Positions 8,501-19,034 of a stretch of 20,208 nucleotides of DNA are shown here, piece by piece. How positions within the stretch are numbered: the first letter of the stretch is position 1; every line of letters begins with the position of its first letter. Below the pieces are notes generated by a model. The model did not search any database. It worked only from the letters and a program-made list of their open reading frames with translations, and was not told the origin of the DNA. The DNA is taken from NCBI GenBank assembly GCA_037176905.1, contig JBBBWG010011824.1, positions 1 to 20,208 on the forward strand, given 5' to 3'. A program made the position numbers and the translations under genes. Source of the stretch: Azolla pinnata. Taxonomy: Eukaryota > Streptophyta > Polypodiopsida > Salviniales > Salviniaceae.

Positions 8501-11500
8501 TTGTTTATGATTACATTTGAAGCCAGCGAGTCCAAGGAAATTATAGTAGAAAAAAGTTTCTCTACCATGTAAAACTTTAGTGATTTGGTGATTGCATCTG
8601 CTATTGCACAGTATCAGGTCTTGACTACCAAATCTTCTGAGGCATACTGTTAACAGTCTTGAACTTGGCTTCCTTAGTTTTAACCAAAGTCCACTACTGA
8701 AAGGATATGGTATTGTAATAATCATAAAAATCACATATAGGAAAAGAGGTATCTGAAAATTGTGCATCCCTATCTCATTGCAGAATATATTCATTCATCA
8801 GACGGGAATATACCCCAGCAATTGTCAGAAAGATCGGACTTCCCTCTTTACCTCAATATGATCCAATGAACTCTCACCCTGATTGTCTGGCCAAGGATTC
8901 TTCTCTGGGCTTTCTCTGTTTCTGAGATTTCCAGAGAATCTGAACATCTATGATAGACAAACAATACACCTGTCTATGGTAATAGCTCCATCAAATGGAT
9001 TTATTTAGTTCATTTTGGTGGACCAATTCTGGAAGTCACTCTGATATCCGGTTCATTGGAGATGTCACACAATTCTATAAATTCTAGATTCTAGTTGCGC
9101 ATCCTGATCAATGACATAAACTGCTGATTCATTGTGAACAACTTTGTCTTACTCTGCAGCATGTTGCAGAAATTCCATACGAGAATCAGCATGTGTCTGA
9201 AACAAGGAAGATTGATCATGGAACCGTGACGTATCTGAATAAAGTTGGTCTTTTGGACAGCAATCTTCTTGCAGCACATTCTGTATGGATTAGCCAAGAT
9301 GAGGTGCAATAGATCTGTATAAATAGATACACATATGTATACTTAGTAGTTTGCAGTTTGCAGCTCATTAGTTACTCTAAATTTTTGTACTCACTTGATT
9401 CTACATACATGTATAGGTTGAGCTAATGGCAAAAGCATCAGTTAAAGTATCCCATTGCCCAGCATCCAACTTGAGAATGCTAGGTTTTTCTCCTGTACAA
9501 GAACTTCTTGATGCAGGTGTTTGTGTTTCACTCGGAACTGATGGTGCACCATCAAACAACAGAATGAGTTTAGGTTACTCTTTCTCTCATACACTCAGTT
9601 CTTTAAATGAAATACCCATTGCAGAAAAGGGAGAGGTCTAACCCAAAGGTCCTGTTGGATGAAAGATACTGTCATATGTACTGAGTAATTAGAACATGGA
9701 GGATTCATTATAATTTTAATTTCATATCCTACACATGAACAATTCTATGAGATTGATGCTTGGCACCTTTCTATAAGCAAGGTTCAAAAACTGTTGTATA
9801 GATATAAAAATCCAATCTTAAAAAGAAGAGGATGTTGGCCATAAAGACTATTAGATGACCTGTCGCATCTCTTGGCCGTGAAGGAAGTGTTCTTCTATAC
9901 CTGATCATCAAATTCACTTATTTTCAGGTTCCTCTGAAACTATTGATTCTAGAATGAATCATATATCTTTTACTTAGCCACTCCTGTTAACTCTCTATTA
10001 TTAAACAAAATAATAATAACCTTCTGTTGCTGTTTCTGCTCTATTTTCCCCCTGTTTTTCCCCCATCAATTTCCTGTCTTCTTGTATCTTCCTTGAGATG
10101 CAGTATTTGTGGAAGTTTGCAACTGTTATCCTCTTTGCCCTATTTTTCGCCCTATTTCCTTTTCTTTCTGTTTTCTTCTTGAGCTCGTTTTCCTTACACT
10201 ATTTGTTTATTTAAAGCTCTATTTCCAATGCCTACTCAGAACTCTTTCATTTAAATTCATCTTATGATGAATGGAACTTTTAGAAACCTGAAATTCGTTA
10301 TGTTCTTTTAGAACTTTGGGCAGCTAAAGGTGGGCTACCTACGTTTCTAGATTGAGCATTTTGTTGTATTGCTATGCTTCAGGTGCTAGGATTATAATTT
10401 GTTGTAATATATGGAGTATAAAAGCACTGCAATTGTAACCGTACATTCTTACAACTTGATAATCTAGAATCAGTCAGTTTAGGTATAGATACACTTCAAT
10501 GAAATATTTAATGGAAGATATTGTCTGAAAGGTCACGTAAAACTAAGAATGATCTATCATTCATATACTTTGACTGAGATATTGCTTATTATTCATGTTT
10601 AAGAGGTTGAGAATGGCACATGTTTAATGTACATAGGGCTCATTAACATTCTGTTCTTACTGCCAACAGTTGATGAGATGTACTTAGCATCACTTATTCA
10701 TAAAGGAAAGGCTGTTTTCACCAAAGGGATGACAGACCCCACAGCAGTCCCTGCGGAATGTGTCATAACAATGGCGACCATAGCTGGAGCAAAAGCAGTC
10801 CTTCAGGAGAATGATATTGGATCACTGGAAATTGGGAAGAAGGTAAACGAACTTACAAGTCTTCTTTGTTTTCTTTTGTGTTGCAGCCACAGTAATGCTT
10901 AATTCTTTTAATTCAAGCTTATCCCTGTGATGACATGTCTGTCTCATGAGGAAATCATCATCTTCTTACAGTGATTTGAAATACCGTGTGCTGTTTACAG
11001 GCAGACCTAGTAGTTATAAATCCTAATATATGGACAATGATGCCAATACATGACCCGTAAGTCCTCATTGAATCTCTTTTGAAGGTAATCTAATTTTATG
11101 CTGATTTTGATTACACACAGCAGGAATGGCGGTTTTCTTCATTTGAAATCTATATCTACATGACAGATAATATAAAGCCTTCACTTTGGATAATATAGTA
11201 AAGTATTTACTAATGATTGTTATGTATATGCTTCTACCAGGATTGCCAGCTTGGTGTATTCTATGAGAACAGAAAATATTGATTCTGTCATGTGCAATGG
11301 ACAATGGATCATGCGGGGAAAAAAAATATTGACAGTAGATGAGGTAGTCCCTTTTGTTTCTTAAATTCTGGTAAGCAACTTAAAAACCCAATGTACATAT
11401 ACATCTGCTTTTCTTATTTTACTAGGGATCAGTGCTGCAAGCTGGAAGGGAAGCGGCTGTTCAAATTTTGGAACGAGCAAAGATAAACATTCCCTGTAGA

Positions 11501-11515
11501 ATGAAAGTGGTTTAG
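5520..11515 (+). CDS. Amidohydrolase of the MTA/SAH deaminase (ATZ/TRZ) family, ten exons
   Basis: Exons: 5520-5718, 6068-6240, 6628-6786, 7991-8140, 9160-9303, 9417-9573, 10670-10842, 11001-11056, 11241-11343, 11426-11515. They total 1404 nt, or 467 residues, a normal full length. All introns are GT-AG; the fifth donor (GTGCAA) is weak. Seen in the protein: a beta-rich N-terminus ending WIIPG, metal-binding THVH (H72, H74) on an exon 2 that ends HSG before VTCFAEAGG, HVAE (H228, E231), AAHSVW (H267), SHCPAS (H288) and SLGTDGAPSNNR (D317). All catalytic positions expected of this zinc/iron-dependent TIM-barrel deaminase class are present. The family hydrolyses amino groups from purine or triazine rings; plant substrates are unproven, so the S-adenosylhomocysteine/methylthioadenosine role is inferred. 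No targeting peptide is obvious, suggesting the cytosol. The ATG at 5520 is the first in frame, after a stop at 5472. Introns 3, 4 and 6 exceed 1 kb; I saw no genes in them. A guanine-deaminase-like activity is an alternative. Confidence 0.93.
5731..5780 (+). repeat. (GATA)n and (GA)n microsatellites in intron 1
   Basis: Six to seven GATA units run from 5731 to about 5757, starting 12 bp inside intron 1 of the amidohydrolase gene. A GA run follows at about 5767-5780, then TGTGTATGTGTGTG. They are intronic and probably length-variable between individuals. Confidence 0.9.
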
Positions 11516-11876
11516 GACTGTAGAAATCCTGCTGTATGATGTGAAATGCATTAATAAGTCAGTCAGAAACCAAATGGCAATGTGGTTCAAATCCATGCCT
11601 AATTTCATTGTCCATATGGCTGGTTCACTATCAGCAGCATCAAGAAATAGCGTTAATACCAAACATGACTTATTATGATTACCTTAGTATTCCAGTGGTG
11701 CTAGCAAGTCAGATCCTTTCTCTCTTTCCTTTCAACTACACATGACGAGGATTTGAAGGATTCGATGTGGAAGGTGGATGGGCATTTCGTATCGCTGCAT
11801 ACACTTATAAGGTATGTCACTAGTGTTTTGCACTGTCATCTGTGTTTCGAGTTCTTCCTAAATCTACCATGGTCTC
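11516..11876. other. 3' flank of the amidohydrolase gene
   Basis: No gene is seen. A possible polyadenylation element, TTAATAAG, lies at 11549-11556, about 35 bp after the stop codon at 11513-11515. No near-perfect AATAAA is closer, which is common for plant genes. Confidence 0.4.
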
Positions 11877-11956
11877 CCAACCTTAGCTCAGTTGGTAGAG
11901 CAGAGGACATTAGTATGTGTATTTACAGGTTGCTGGTTTGCATCCGACGGGTCAGA
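11877..11956 (+). pseudogene. Decayed tRNA-Tyr relic
   Basis: The 5' half, CCAACCTTAGCTCAGTTGG then TAGAGCAGAGGAC, matches nuclear plant tRNA-Tyr through the D arm. The 3' half carries AGGTTGCTGG and the T-arm string GGTTTGCATCC, then GGGTCAG. The anticodon region is destroyed: CTGTAG of the family appears as CATTAG. The acceptor stem has two mismatches (positions 2-71 and 3-70). Several changes are CpG losses (GGTCGC to GGTTGC, TTCGA to TTTGC, CCGACC to CCAACC). About seven extra bases in the anticodon loop suggest descent from an intron-containing gene and not from mature tRNA. A tRNA-derived SINE head is the alternative. Confidence 0.7.
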
Positions 11957-12531
11957 TCTAGTGATATGAGCCTCAAATCAGCTAAATTACTGTTCGAAAA
12001 TATAGGAGAACATGTGTCAAATGCTTGCATCAAATGATCTTTCCTGCAAAATTATAAGTTTAGGCCTAGATGTTTTCAAGCCAAGTACAAGAAATTAACA
12101 ATCGTGCATAGAAGTTAGTACTGATGACAACAGTCTTTTAGATTCCTGGGCATTTATCAATGGGTAGGATGATTAGGTTTGATTCACTTTAATAAAGAGA
12201 CTATTTCAAACAAGGCCTTGCAATTTCTGGTCCAATGTGCAGTGAAAGTTAAAGTCATGTACAAAGTTGCAGTGTCAGATTTGCTACTGATACCTTTGTG
12301 TATCAATATTTGCTCATTCATAACCGTTGGCCTTTATTTGATTTTTTTACACTTGCATCTTGTCGATGACAAGGAAAGACAATAATGGAGCCATCTATTT
12401 TTTATATTTCTCTGTAGTAGAGAGTATATTTAGTTACAATCCAGTACAGTGGTACAGCCGAAGAAATCATTGAGAATTGATGATTATTTTATGAGCTAAT
12501 CATTGGTTTTGCGCAGTAACCCCAAAGTTGA
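11957..12531. other. Convergent intergenic gap and hydroxylase 3' flank
   Basis: No coding region is seen. On the minus strand, AT-rich ATAAAATAAT at about 12484-12493, roughly 40 bp past the hydroxylase stop, could serve as its polyadenylation element. The 16-bp string AGTAACCCCAAAGTTG at 12515-12530 repeats one inside the last hydroxylase exon. Confidence 0.4.
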
Positions 12532-14797
12532 TTATGGCATTGTTCCAAAGATGAAATCCCAGATGGGAGAAGTAACCCCAAAGTTGGTACCTTCACCTTT
12601 ATAATGATGTTTAATATGATTCTTCTGCACCAAACAGCCAAACCAAGTGACAAAAATTGAACCATGTCAAAACCTTCATTGCAATGATTCACTGATTGCA
12701 AAGCAGGGAAGAAGAAGAGCAGTGCACAAGGACAACAGTACTACCTTCAATCTCCTAATGCATTCGATGTGAGGGTTCCCATGGTGCAAGTAGTAATGTG
12801 TGAGATCGTACAAGATGTAGCCGAACAGGCCCCCACCGTAAAGAGACGGAGCAACGTGGCGAGGAAAGATGGTATTTGTTGCGAGCCATAGCTGTAGGCA
12901 AACAGAAAGATGCGGCATGGATTACTTATTGCGTGTGCGGCTAGATGCTGAGCCACTCGACAATGTTATGTAGATTTGATGTGTGCAGAAAGTGAGCAAG
13001 GTACCGGAGCGGAGAGCAGGGTTGAGAAGAGCGGGGGGAAGACCAAGCGCAGTGTATCCATGGGGTGCTTATGATGGAATCCATGGATGAAGTAATGGAA
13101 GGTATTGCCCCTATCACACCCACCATCGGAATATTCAGTAGTGAGCTTCTCCGGTTGACGGGTTTCGTTCACCGTTAATCCGTAAATAACACAAAAGATC
13201 CAACTAAGTGTTTTTACTGACCAGTAGCTCGATGTGTGCATGTGGAAGAGATAGCGATGCAGCAAATACTCGACGAATGTCCATAGCAACATCCCGGTGA
13301 TGATCGTCCATGGCAAGTGACGTGATGGTAGGCCTCTTTGGAGCGACAGAGTTTGGGTGTAGACCACCAAAGGAAGCCACACCAATGGGATGACCCACCA
13401 TGGCGTTACAGTGAAGAACTGCTTGCCACGGGATCAAATGTATATATAGATTGGGAGCTCTCTTAGATGATCATCGTCCGTTCGTATATGAACTCGATTT
13501 CGAATGTACATTCGTATATAATAAGCAAGCCGACATTCCGAAGTGTTATAGTAATTTGCCCCGTTTCAAAGGATTAATTAAGGCTCTTAACCGGAGCGTG
13601 CCAATTAATCGCTGAGTGTTGTTTTTTAGTCACAGATTGTGGAATTACCTCGCACATGCTGCTTTTGAAGAACCGAGGGACTGTTGCTGATAGCCGTGGC
13701 TCATGAACCCACTTCTCGTACCGAGTTCCAAGGCGACCTACCTGTTATCGATTATAGACGTTGGGTTTAACGGCTTTGTCTAGTTTGTACAAAATCGAGA
13801 GTTCGTGATTGGATTAATCTTCTACCAAACCAACAGATATGCATAATCGCAACCATCAGTCGCTCTCTGATCGATACTTATCACAACTGTTAATCTCGTT
13901 CTTGTGGCCGCACGAGAATTCGGCGTCAAGCATATTATATCTCGCGTCTTTTTTTGTGCTATCATGCCATAGCTTGTCTGATCTAACTGAGGCTTTCTCA
14001 TGGATAGGTTTTTTAACGGTGGATGAGTCTGGGCATTGCCATTGATTCTTGCCTTATATTCTTAATTATGTACAAAGTTGACAACTGCATTAAGTGCTCT
14101 CTGTGCGAGACACTCTTAATTAACTAGAGATGTTTGGCTTTCTTGAGCATGTGCAGGCATCTGATAAGTCACAGTTCGATTGGGCAGTTTTTGCAAACAT
14201 AATCAATCATGCGACATGATTCCTGACTCACTTTCTTAAATGACGTTAAATGAGCCTAGGGAGCAGCTACACAAATGCCTGATTGTGCCAAAGAGCTAGT
14301 GGGAGATTGACGACAGACAAGTTGGTTGCCGATAATCAAACTTAGGTGTTTTTATATCGGCTCATCGGTGACTCTGATTCGATTTCGACTTCAAATTACG
14401 TTTACCTGCATGCATGCATCCTGTCTAGATAACATCGTTTTTAAGCATCATATGACTGTGGTATAATCGGAACTAGGCAACATGGTTTCTTGGTTGAATT
14501 CAAGGTCTTCCAATGATTCACAATCAGCAAACAAGAACGTGGTACATGGTTCTCGGTCGGAGTTATTTCAGCCCTAGTCAAACCCTAAACCCTAAACGAG
14601 GCATTTTCAGCTGGAGAGACGACTCGGTATCTAGCTAGGGGTGTGAAGCAATGACACGAACGCCGAATTCCAAGCGCAATGACTTTACATGGAGGAAGCA
14701 GAGCGCAAAGCAGTTGTACCTGGAACAAGAGCGGCTCATCGAAGTTGACATCGTCATCGTCACAAGCAGCAGCGGGCAGCTTGTTGCGACATTTCAT
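12532..14797 (-). CDS. FAH: Fatty acid 2-hydroxylase (dihydroceramide fatty acyl 2-hydroxylase), six exons
   Basis: Exons on the minus strand: 14797-14720, 13741-13649, 13418-13222, 13110-13005, 12891-12745, 12624-12532. They total 714 nt, or 237 residues, the size I recall for the Arabidopsis FAH proteins. The di-iron histidine boxes are complete: HRYLFH (111-116), HGFHHKHPMD (132-141), THYYLHH (189-195) and HIKHH (210-214). Hydrophobic spans at about 64-77 and 95-110 fit an ER membrane enzyme that, with cytochrome b5, hydroxylates C-2 of very-long-chain acyl groups of ceramides. The family N-terminal signature is present as DEPLLFQ and YEKWVHEP, then PRFF; it lacks a fused cytochrome b5 domain, as usual in plants. 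Oddities: an acidic DDDD run near residue 13, LSATVPRFF where relatives have a KEGPRFF-like form, and a stop right after FGTMP with no basic tail. ATG 14797 has A at -3. An in-frame ATG at 14860 would add 21 Thr/Ala-rich residues. Confidence 0.93.
14580..14598 (+). promoter_or_regulatory. Telo-box-like AAACCCTAAACCCTAAAC in hydroxylase intron 1
   Basis: Two full AAACCCTA units lie in intron 1 (14719-13742 on the minus strand), about 120 bp from its 5' splice site. Telo-boxes near transcription starts are known in plants to bind telobox-type Myb and TRB proteins. Whether this one is used, or is just interstitial telomere-type sequence, cannot be told from sequence. Confidence 0.45.
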
Positions 14798-15080
14798 GGT
14801 GGTGCTGGTGGCTGTAGTAGCTGTAGTGGAAGTAGTACGCGGAGCTCCCCACCTGATCATGATGATGAAGGTGAAGGTGACGAAGATGAAGATGATGATG
14901 CTGATACTGATGGTGATGATCGGTTCGTTGCGGGCAGGGAGAGAGAAGCTTAGAAGTGGCGCCAAAGAAACCCTAGCTGCAGGAAGAATCCGACATGGTA
15001 TCCAGCTGGTTAAAGACATGCGAGAGAGAGAGAGAGAGAGGGGGGGAGAGAGAGAGAGAGGGGGAGAGAGAGAGAGAGAG
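14798..15080 (-). promoter_or_regulatory. Hydroxylase leader with CAT/ATC triplets and a long CT tract
   Basis: Just upstream of the ATG, about 14860-14925 is rich in CAT/ATC triplets on the coding strand (GATGATG on the plus strand). At 15022-15081 a roughly 60-bp GA/GGGGA run reads as CT/CCCCT on the coding strand. CT-rich microsatellites are common in plant 5' leaders, and GAGA repeats bind BBR/BPC factors. Long open frames across here on both strands come from this low complexity. Confidence 0.55.
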
Positions 15081-15264
15081 AACAATGGCGATGGCAGGCA
15101 AAGAGAAAAGACGCGGTCTGCAGAGAGTCGTCGTCGACGCAGAAACTCGCAACAAGTGAGGAGGCCACACCAAGCTTGTAAATATACACAAGGAGAAAAA
15201 ATAAGTGGTCTTCGTTTTAAAGTAGTGTCGATAGCTTTAGTATTGTTATGTTGTTTTAATACAA

Positions 15265-15280
15265 ACATATATATATTTAC
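15265..15280 (-). promoter_or_regulatory. Candidate TATA box of the hydroxylase gene
   Basis: On the minus strand this reads GTAAATATATATATG, about 470 bp upstream of the chosen ATG. That would imply a leader of roughly 440 nt containing the CT tract. Just upstream (15282-15305 on the plus strand) lies an (AAG)n run. The assignment rests on sequence and position only. Confidence 0.35.
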
Positions 15281-15305
15281 GAAAAAGAAGAAGAAGAAGA
15301 AGAAA

Positions 15306-16314
15306 GCGAACTAGTAGTGGCAGCAGTGGTTTAGTTTACTCGCACTTTTTGCAATTTGCATTTACGACAAGGACTTGTTATTCCGTACATTCTAGTCATG
15401 ATTGGTTAGCAGCTTCTTGGCTGTTGGTGGTGGTAGCGTAGGAGAGACGACGACGACAACGACGACGGCAAACAAACAAACCTCGGCCCTGCTCCAATAA
15501 ACCGAGATAGAGCACGCATGCACTCACTCACTGCTTATTGTGCCTCTACCCGTATACATGCACGCCAACATGGCCACCTACCTGTTCCTTTTGGCATTTT
15601 GTCGGACCCAAGGCCCTGCAGGCTAGGGTTTCAGAGCCAATGTCGATTTGCACTTGTACTGTGATGCAGTGGTTCTTGCCGACGATTCATTGCCGTCGAT
15701 TGATCGCTCGAGCGATCGATCGATCATGAGATGGAGCAAGAAGCTTGGGCTCCATCCACTCATAATCAATGAAGGTTGTAGTGATCCCATCCATCCCATT
15801 CTCTTCTTTTCCTTCACCTAACCACCGCCCATCCATTCATTACTCAACGTGGCACTCACTCCATAAAGTCGAAGAAGGCTAGATGAATGTACGGGTGTGT
15901 GTGTGTGTGTGTGTACATAAGTATGCATGTGTATGTGGATGTGCCATGGATGGGCGCGGCGTGATCATGCAATGCAGTCTCTTCCATAAGGTGCGACATC
16001 ACTCCATCCATCACGGATGTCAAAAGTCAACGATTTTTGTATGCAATGTGTGTGTGTGTGTACGTCCATCCCATCCCATCCATCCATCCATCCATCCATC
16101 GGAGTATCATTATCGAATCATGCTTAATATGCACGTTCATTCCTTTTTTACGCCACCAACCCCATCCTTTCTGACAATGACAAACTTCAATGCTGGATTT
16201 CGGCGGCTCCCCCCACTCCTCCACTTCTCCTCCCCTCCTTGTGTATGGTACGTCATCTTCAGAATCGGGAACAAGATCGATCGATCATACACACAAGTCA
16301 TGATTACTTGACAC
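15306..16314. other. Intergenic region with microsatellites
   Basis: No gene is recognised. Simple repeats are prominent: an ACG-type triplet run (GACGACGACGACAACGACGA) at about 15446-15470, (GT)n at 15894-15914, (TG)n at about 16047-16060, and (CATC)n at about 16067-16100. A perfect 16-bp palindrome GATCGCTCGAGCGATC lies at 15702-15717, followed by more GATC repeats. A reading frame of 142 codons from 15883 is cysteine/valine- and histidine/proline-rich because it runs through these repeats. Confidence 0.6.
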
Positions 16315-16775
16315 GCAGTTGATGCAAGCATATGTTGATTTCATTTCATTTCATTGATTGATTGATTAAAAGATCACAAATACCTACTGCATGAAGGCAT
16401 GGCTAGTTGACATGCAATTGACGCAAACATACGTTGATTTGATTTCATTGATTTCATTGATTGATTGCTTGATTGAAAGATCACAAATACCTCGGGCCGT
16501 GCATGTAGACATTGTAGTGTGATCATCAACAACCAAGATATGGGGAGTTTTGCCATGTTAATTTGATCTCATTGATTTGATTGATTGATCACAAATATCT
16601 GAAGTGTATGAAGGCATGGATAGTTGATGCGCAATTGATGCAAGCATACGTTGATTTGATTTCATTGATTGATTGCTTAACTTAAAGATCACAAATACCC
16701 GTGGCCCTGCATGTGGACAGCGTGATGATCATCAGCATCCAAGGTATGGAAGTTTTGCCACATTAACTCGCGCTT
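16315..16775 (+). repeat. ~217-bp tandem duplication with nested TTGATT-rich units
   Basis: The block GCAATTGA(C/T)GCAA followed by (A/G)CATACGTTGATTTGATT begins at 16414 and again at 16631, a period of about 217 bp. Both copies continue through GATTGATTGCTT, AAAGATCACAAATACC, a GCATGT(A/G)GACA block, GATCATCA and GGGAGTTTTGCCA/GGAAGTTTTGCCA. A shorter third copy of the left part lies at about 16316-16400 (GTTGATGCAAGCATATGTTG). TGATT units within each copy form a secondary short repeat. Confidence 0.75.
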
Positions 16776-19030
16776 TGATTTCTGACAACGTCCAGTCCTT
16801 GACCAAAGCATTCATGGCACGGATGCTGCTATTTGTTCACGATACTGCAAACGCTGCTTCTTTCCGGTACAAGTCATAATATTGACTACGATGGTGCCCA
16901 AACCTTTTTTTTTCTGCTATGCTTTGGAACCCAAACAGATTCATTTGGAAACTCGAGGGTGATTTAGTGAGAAAGCTGAGTCGAAAGTTGAGTTGATTAC
17001 GCGAGTTCACACAAATTGGTCCAAGTTGATCGAGCTCTTTTAAAGAGGATACCATTAGCATCTCGCTTGAGTCTCTCACTTTGAGCTCTATTCCAAGTCA
17101 GATGTTGTAACTACGATAAAGCTACATCCATCATAAGCTACGTGGGCACATCGCTGCATATGGTGGTGTAACTTTAAGAACTTGCCCACTACTTGGGAAT
17201 ATTCATCTGTACAAGTCTCTTCTCGAAATCGCTCAAGATACTGTAACTTCCGGACACCTGTTGCACATCACAATTGGTGGCTCCTATGTCTGACAAGTGA
17301 AACAATTAGAGAGCAATTCAACCACCTCTCTTTTGTAGATGCACAAAATCAGAGAACAGCACACTTGAAGAAATATTGTTGATTGCTCTCTAATCAAAAT
17401 GTCTTCTTCAATGGGTTCCACTAATCTGATAATATTAATATTTCTCACAATTTGATACATTAAAGTTATATATATTTTGCACTGTGACTAAAGTCTACCC
17501 ATTGCAATGTGAATACATGCCCTTTCTTAACCAACTTGGATTTAAGTATTTGTTCTCGAATTGAATTTTGTTTTGAGGCTACAAACACCTTTCTTTGATC
17601 TCTGCTTTCAGATTTTCGTGTACAAATCACATGTTTTTAAAGTTAGGAACATGAGGTTGTGCTTCTTCCTCGAATTCGGCATCTTAATCTTCTACCAGCT
17701 TATAAGTTTCTTTAATTAAATGTTGCAATGCCAAAATTGAAAGGATGCAAAATTTATCATATTCTTATAACTCTTCTACTTTACAACAGGAAAAAATTCT
17801 AGGATAAAAAGGGCGTATGCTATTAGATATCAACGTGGACAACAAAATTATTAGATTCTTTATCTTGATAGTTAATAAACATCATCTTTTTCACAAGGCA
17901 TGATTTCTACACTAATATCTTTGGTTTTTCCTAATAGTGCAAGGCCCACTCAAAGAATGTCCTATCCATTGGTCTTTTCAAGATTTGTAGGCACTTATAA
18001 TTGATTTTCTTAAGAAGATTTGATAATTGGCTTACCATGTTGGGTAGAAGAGTCTCTAACTGGGATTGTCACTTCTTTCTAGTGAATTGTGATAATAGAA
18101 TACCTTTATGTTTACATTCTTAATCTTAGACACACCGAGATATTGTTGGACATTAAGAACCTATATTCATCTCAGTCCTTGTCTCAACTTGCCCATTATA
18201 TCCAACTTAATAATGATTGTTAGGTCTGCCTCGAATATAGTCAAATAATAGTTGTATTCACATTGTCCATGTAGGATAGGGCATTTATATCAATAGACTT
18301 ATGTTACCTTGGTTAGAATATAATTAAGCATTTATATAGAAAGATTTTTGTTACCTTGGTTAGTGTATAATTAAACTTATATGATCTTATTAGATTTATC
18401 CTTTGGAAAATTAAACTCGTATTTTGTCACATCTACCACTAACAAGTTTGCATAATGAACATGCAATGTTTCATGTTCTCTGTTAAGATTCCATATGAAT
18501 ACTTGGAAAGTACCTAAATACTTCACTTTGTATAAAAATCTTAGAAATTTGCAATGTCAATTTCTAAAAATGTTTACTTTCTATGTAGTTATATAATTTA
18601 TGAAAAACTTAATAGAGAACCACTTTAAAACTCGAGTGATTTGAAGTTTTCTAAAACTACTAGTTATATTGTTGGAAAATAATGATATTTCTAATATATG
18701 GAGAGATAACAATCCAAAGCTTAGCTTTGCGACATCATTTTCTAAACAATGTTTATTATAAAACAAAACAATTAATTGCTTCAAATAATTCTATAATACT
18801 ATCAAGATTATAATGTATTGGTTAAATTATTTTATTTTGACAAAACATTCTTGGGCTCAATCTTCACCATGTCATTTATTTTGCAGAAACACATGATTTT
18901 ATTCAAGATGTTACAAAAAATACATGGCACATTGACCCCTTTAGTAAATACATAAAGCATAAATGTTTGTACAAGAGGTTGATGTCAACATTGATCCCTT
19001 TAACAAATATATCAACTTCTTGAATAGAAA
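16776..19030. other. AT-rich intergenic DNA, no recognisable gene
   Basis: All frames are heavily interrupted and no conserved domain could be read. A short tandem repeat at about 18304-18378 carries GTTACCTTGGTTAG twice, 46 bp apart, each followed by TATAATTAA. The even, stop-rich composition could be very old retroelement sequence, but I could not recognise any reverse transcriptase, integrase or gag motif. Confidence 0.45.
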
Positions 19031-19034
19031 GCAA

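Noticed and set aside
11877..11956. Functional tRNA-Tyr gene
   Set aside because: The anticodon triplet is altered, two acceptor pairs mismatch, and the T loop has lost the TTCGA core.
12676..12918. Stand-alone 80-residue minus-strand protein
   Set aside because: Its middle part is hydroxylase exon 5 (12891-12745). The ends are intron sequence read through the splice sites.
14585..15314. Long open frames of 211-227 codons on both strands
   Set aside because: They result from GA/CT and GAT/CAT low complexity. Only the small stretch 14720-14797 on the minus strand is coding, as hydroxylase exon 1.
15702..15717. 16-bp GATCGCTCGAGCGATC palindrome as a regulatory operator
   Set aside because: It lies within a run of GATC/GATCG repeats, so chance within simple sequence explains it.
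15883..16311. 142-codon open frame
   Set aside because: It runs through (GT)n and (CATC)n microsatellites. Composition is repeat-driven and no domain is recognised.
16837..17079. 80-codon minus-strand frame with mixed composition
   Set aside because: It looks the most protein-like of the right-flank frames, but I recognise no motif, and there are no splice-supported neighbours.
17400..18900. Decayed copia or gypsy polyprotein
   Set aside because: The composition suggests old transposon DNA, but no reverse transcriptase, integrase, RNase H or zinc-knuckle motif could be read in any frame.
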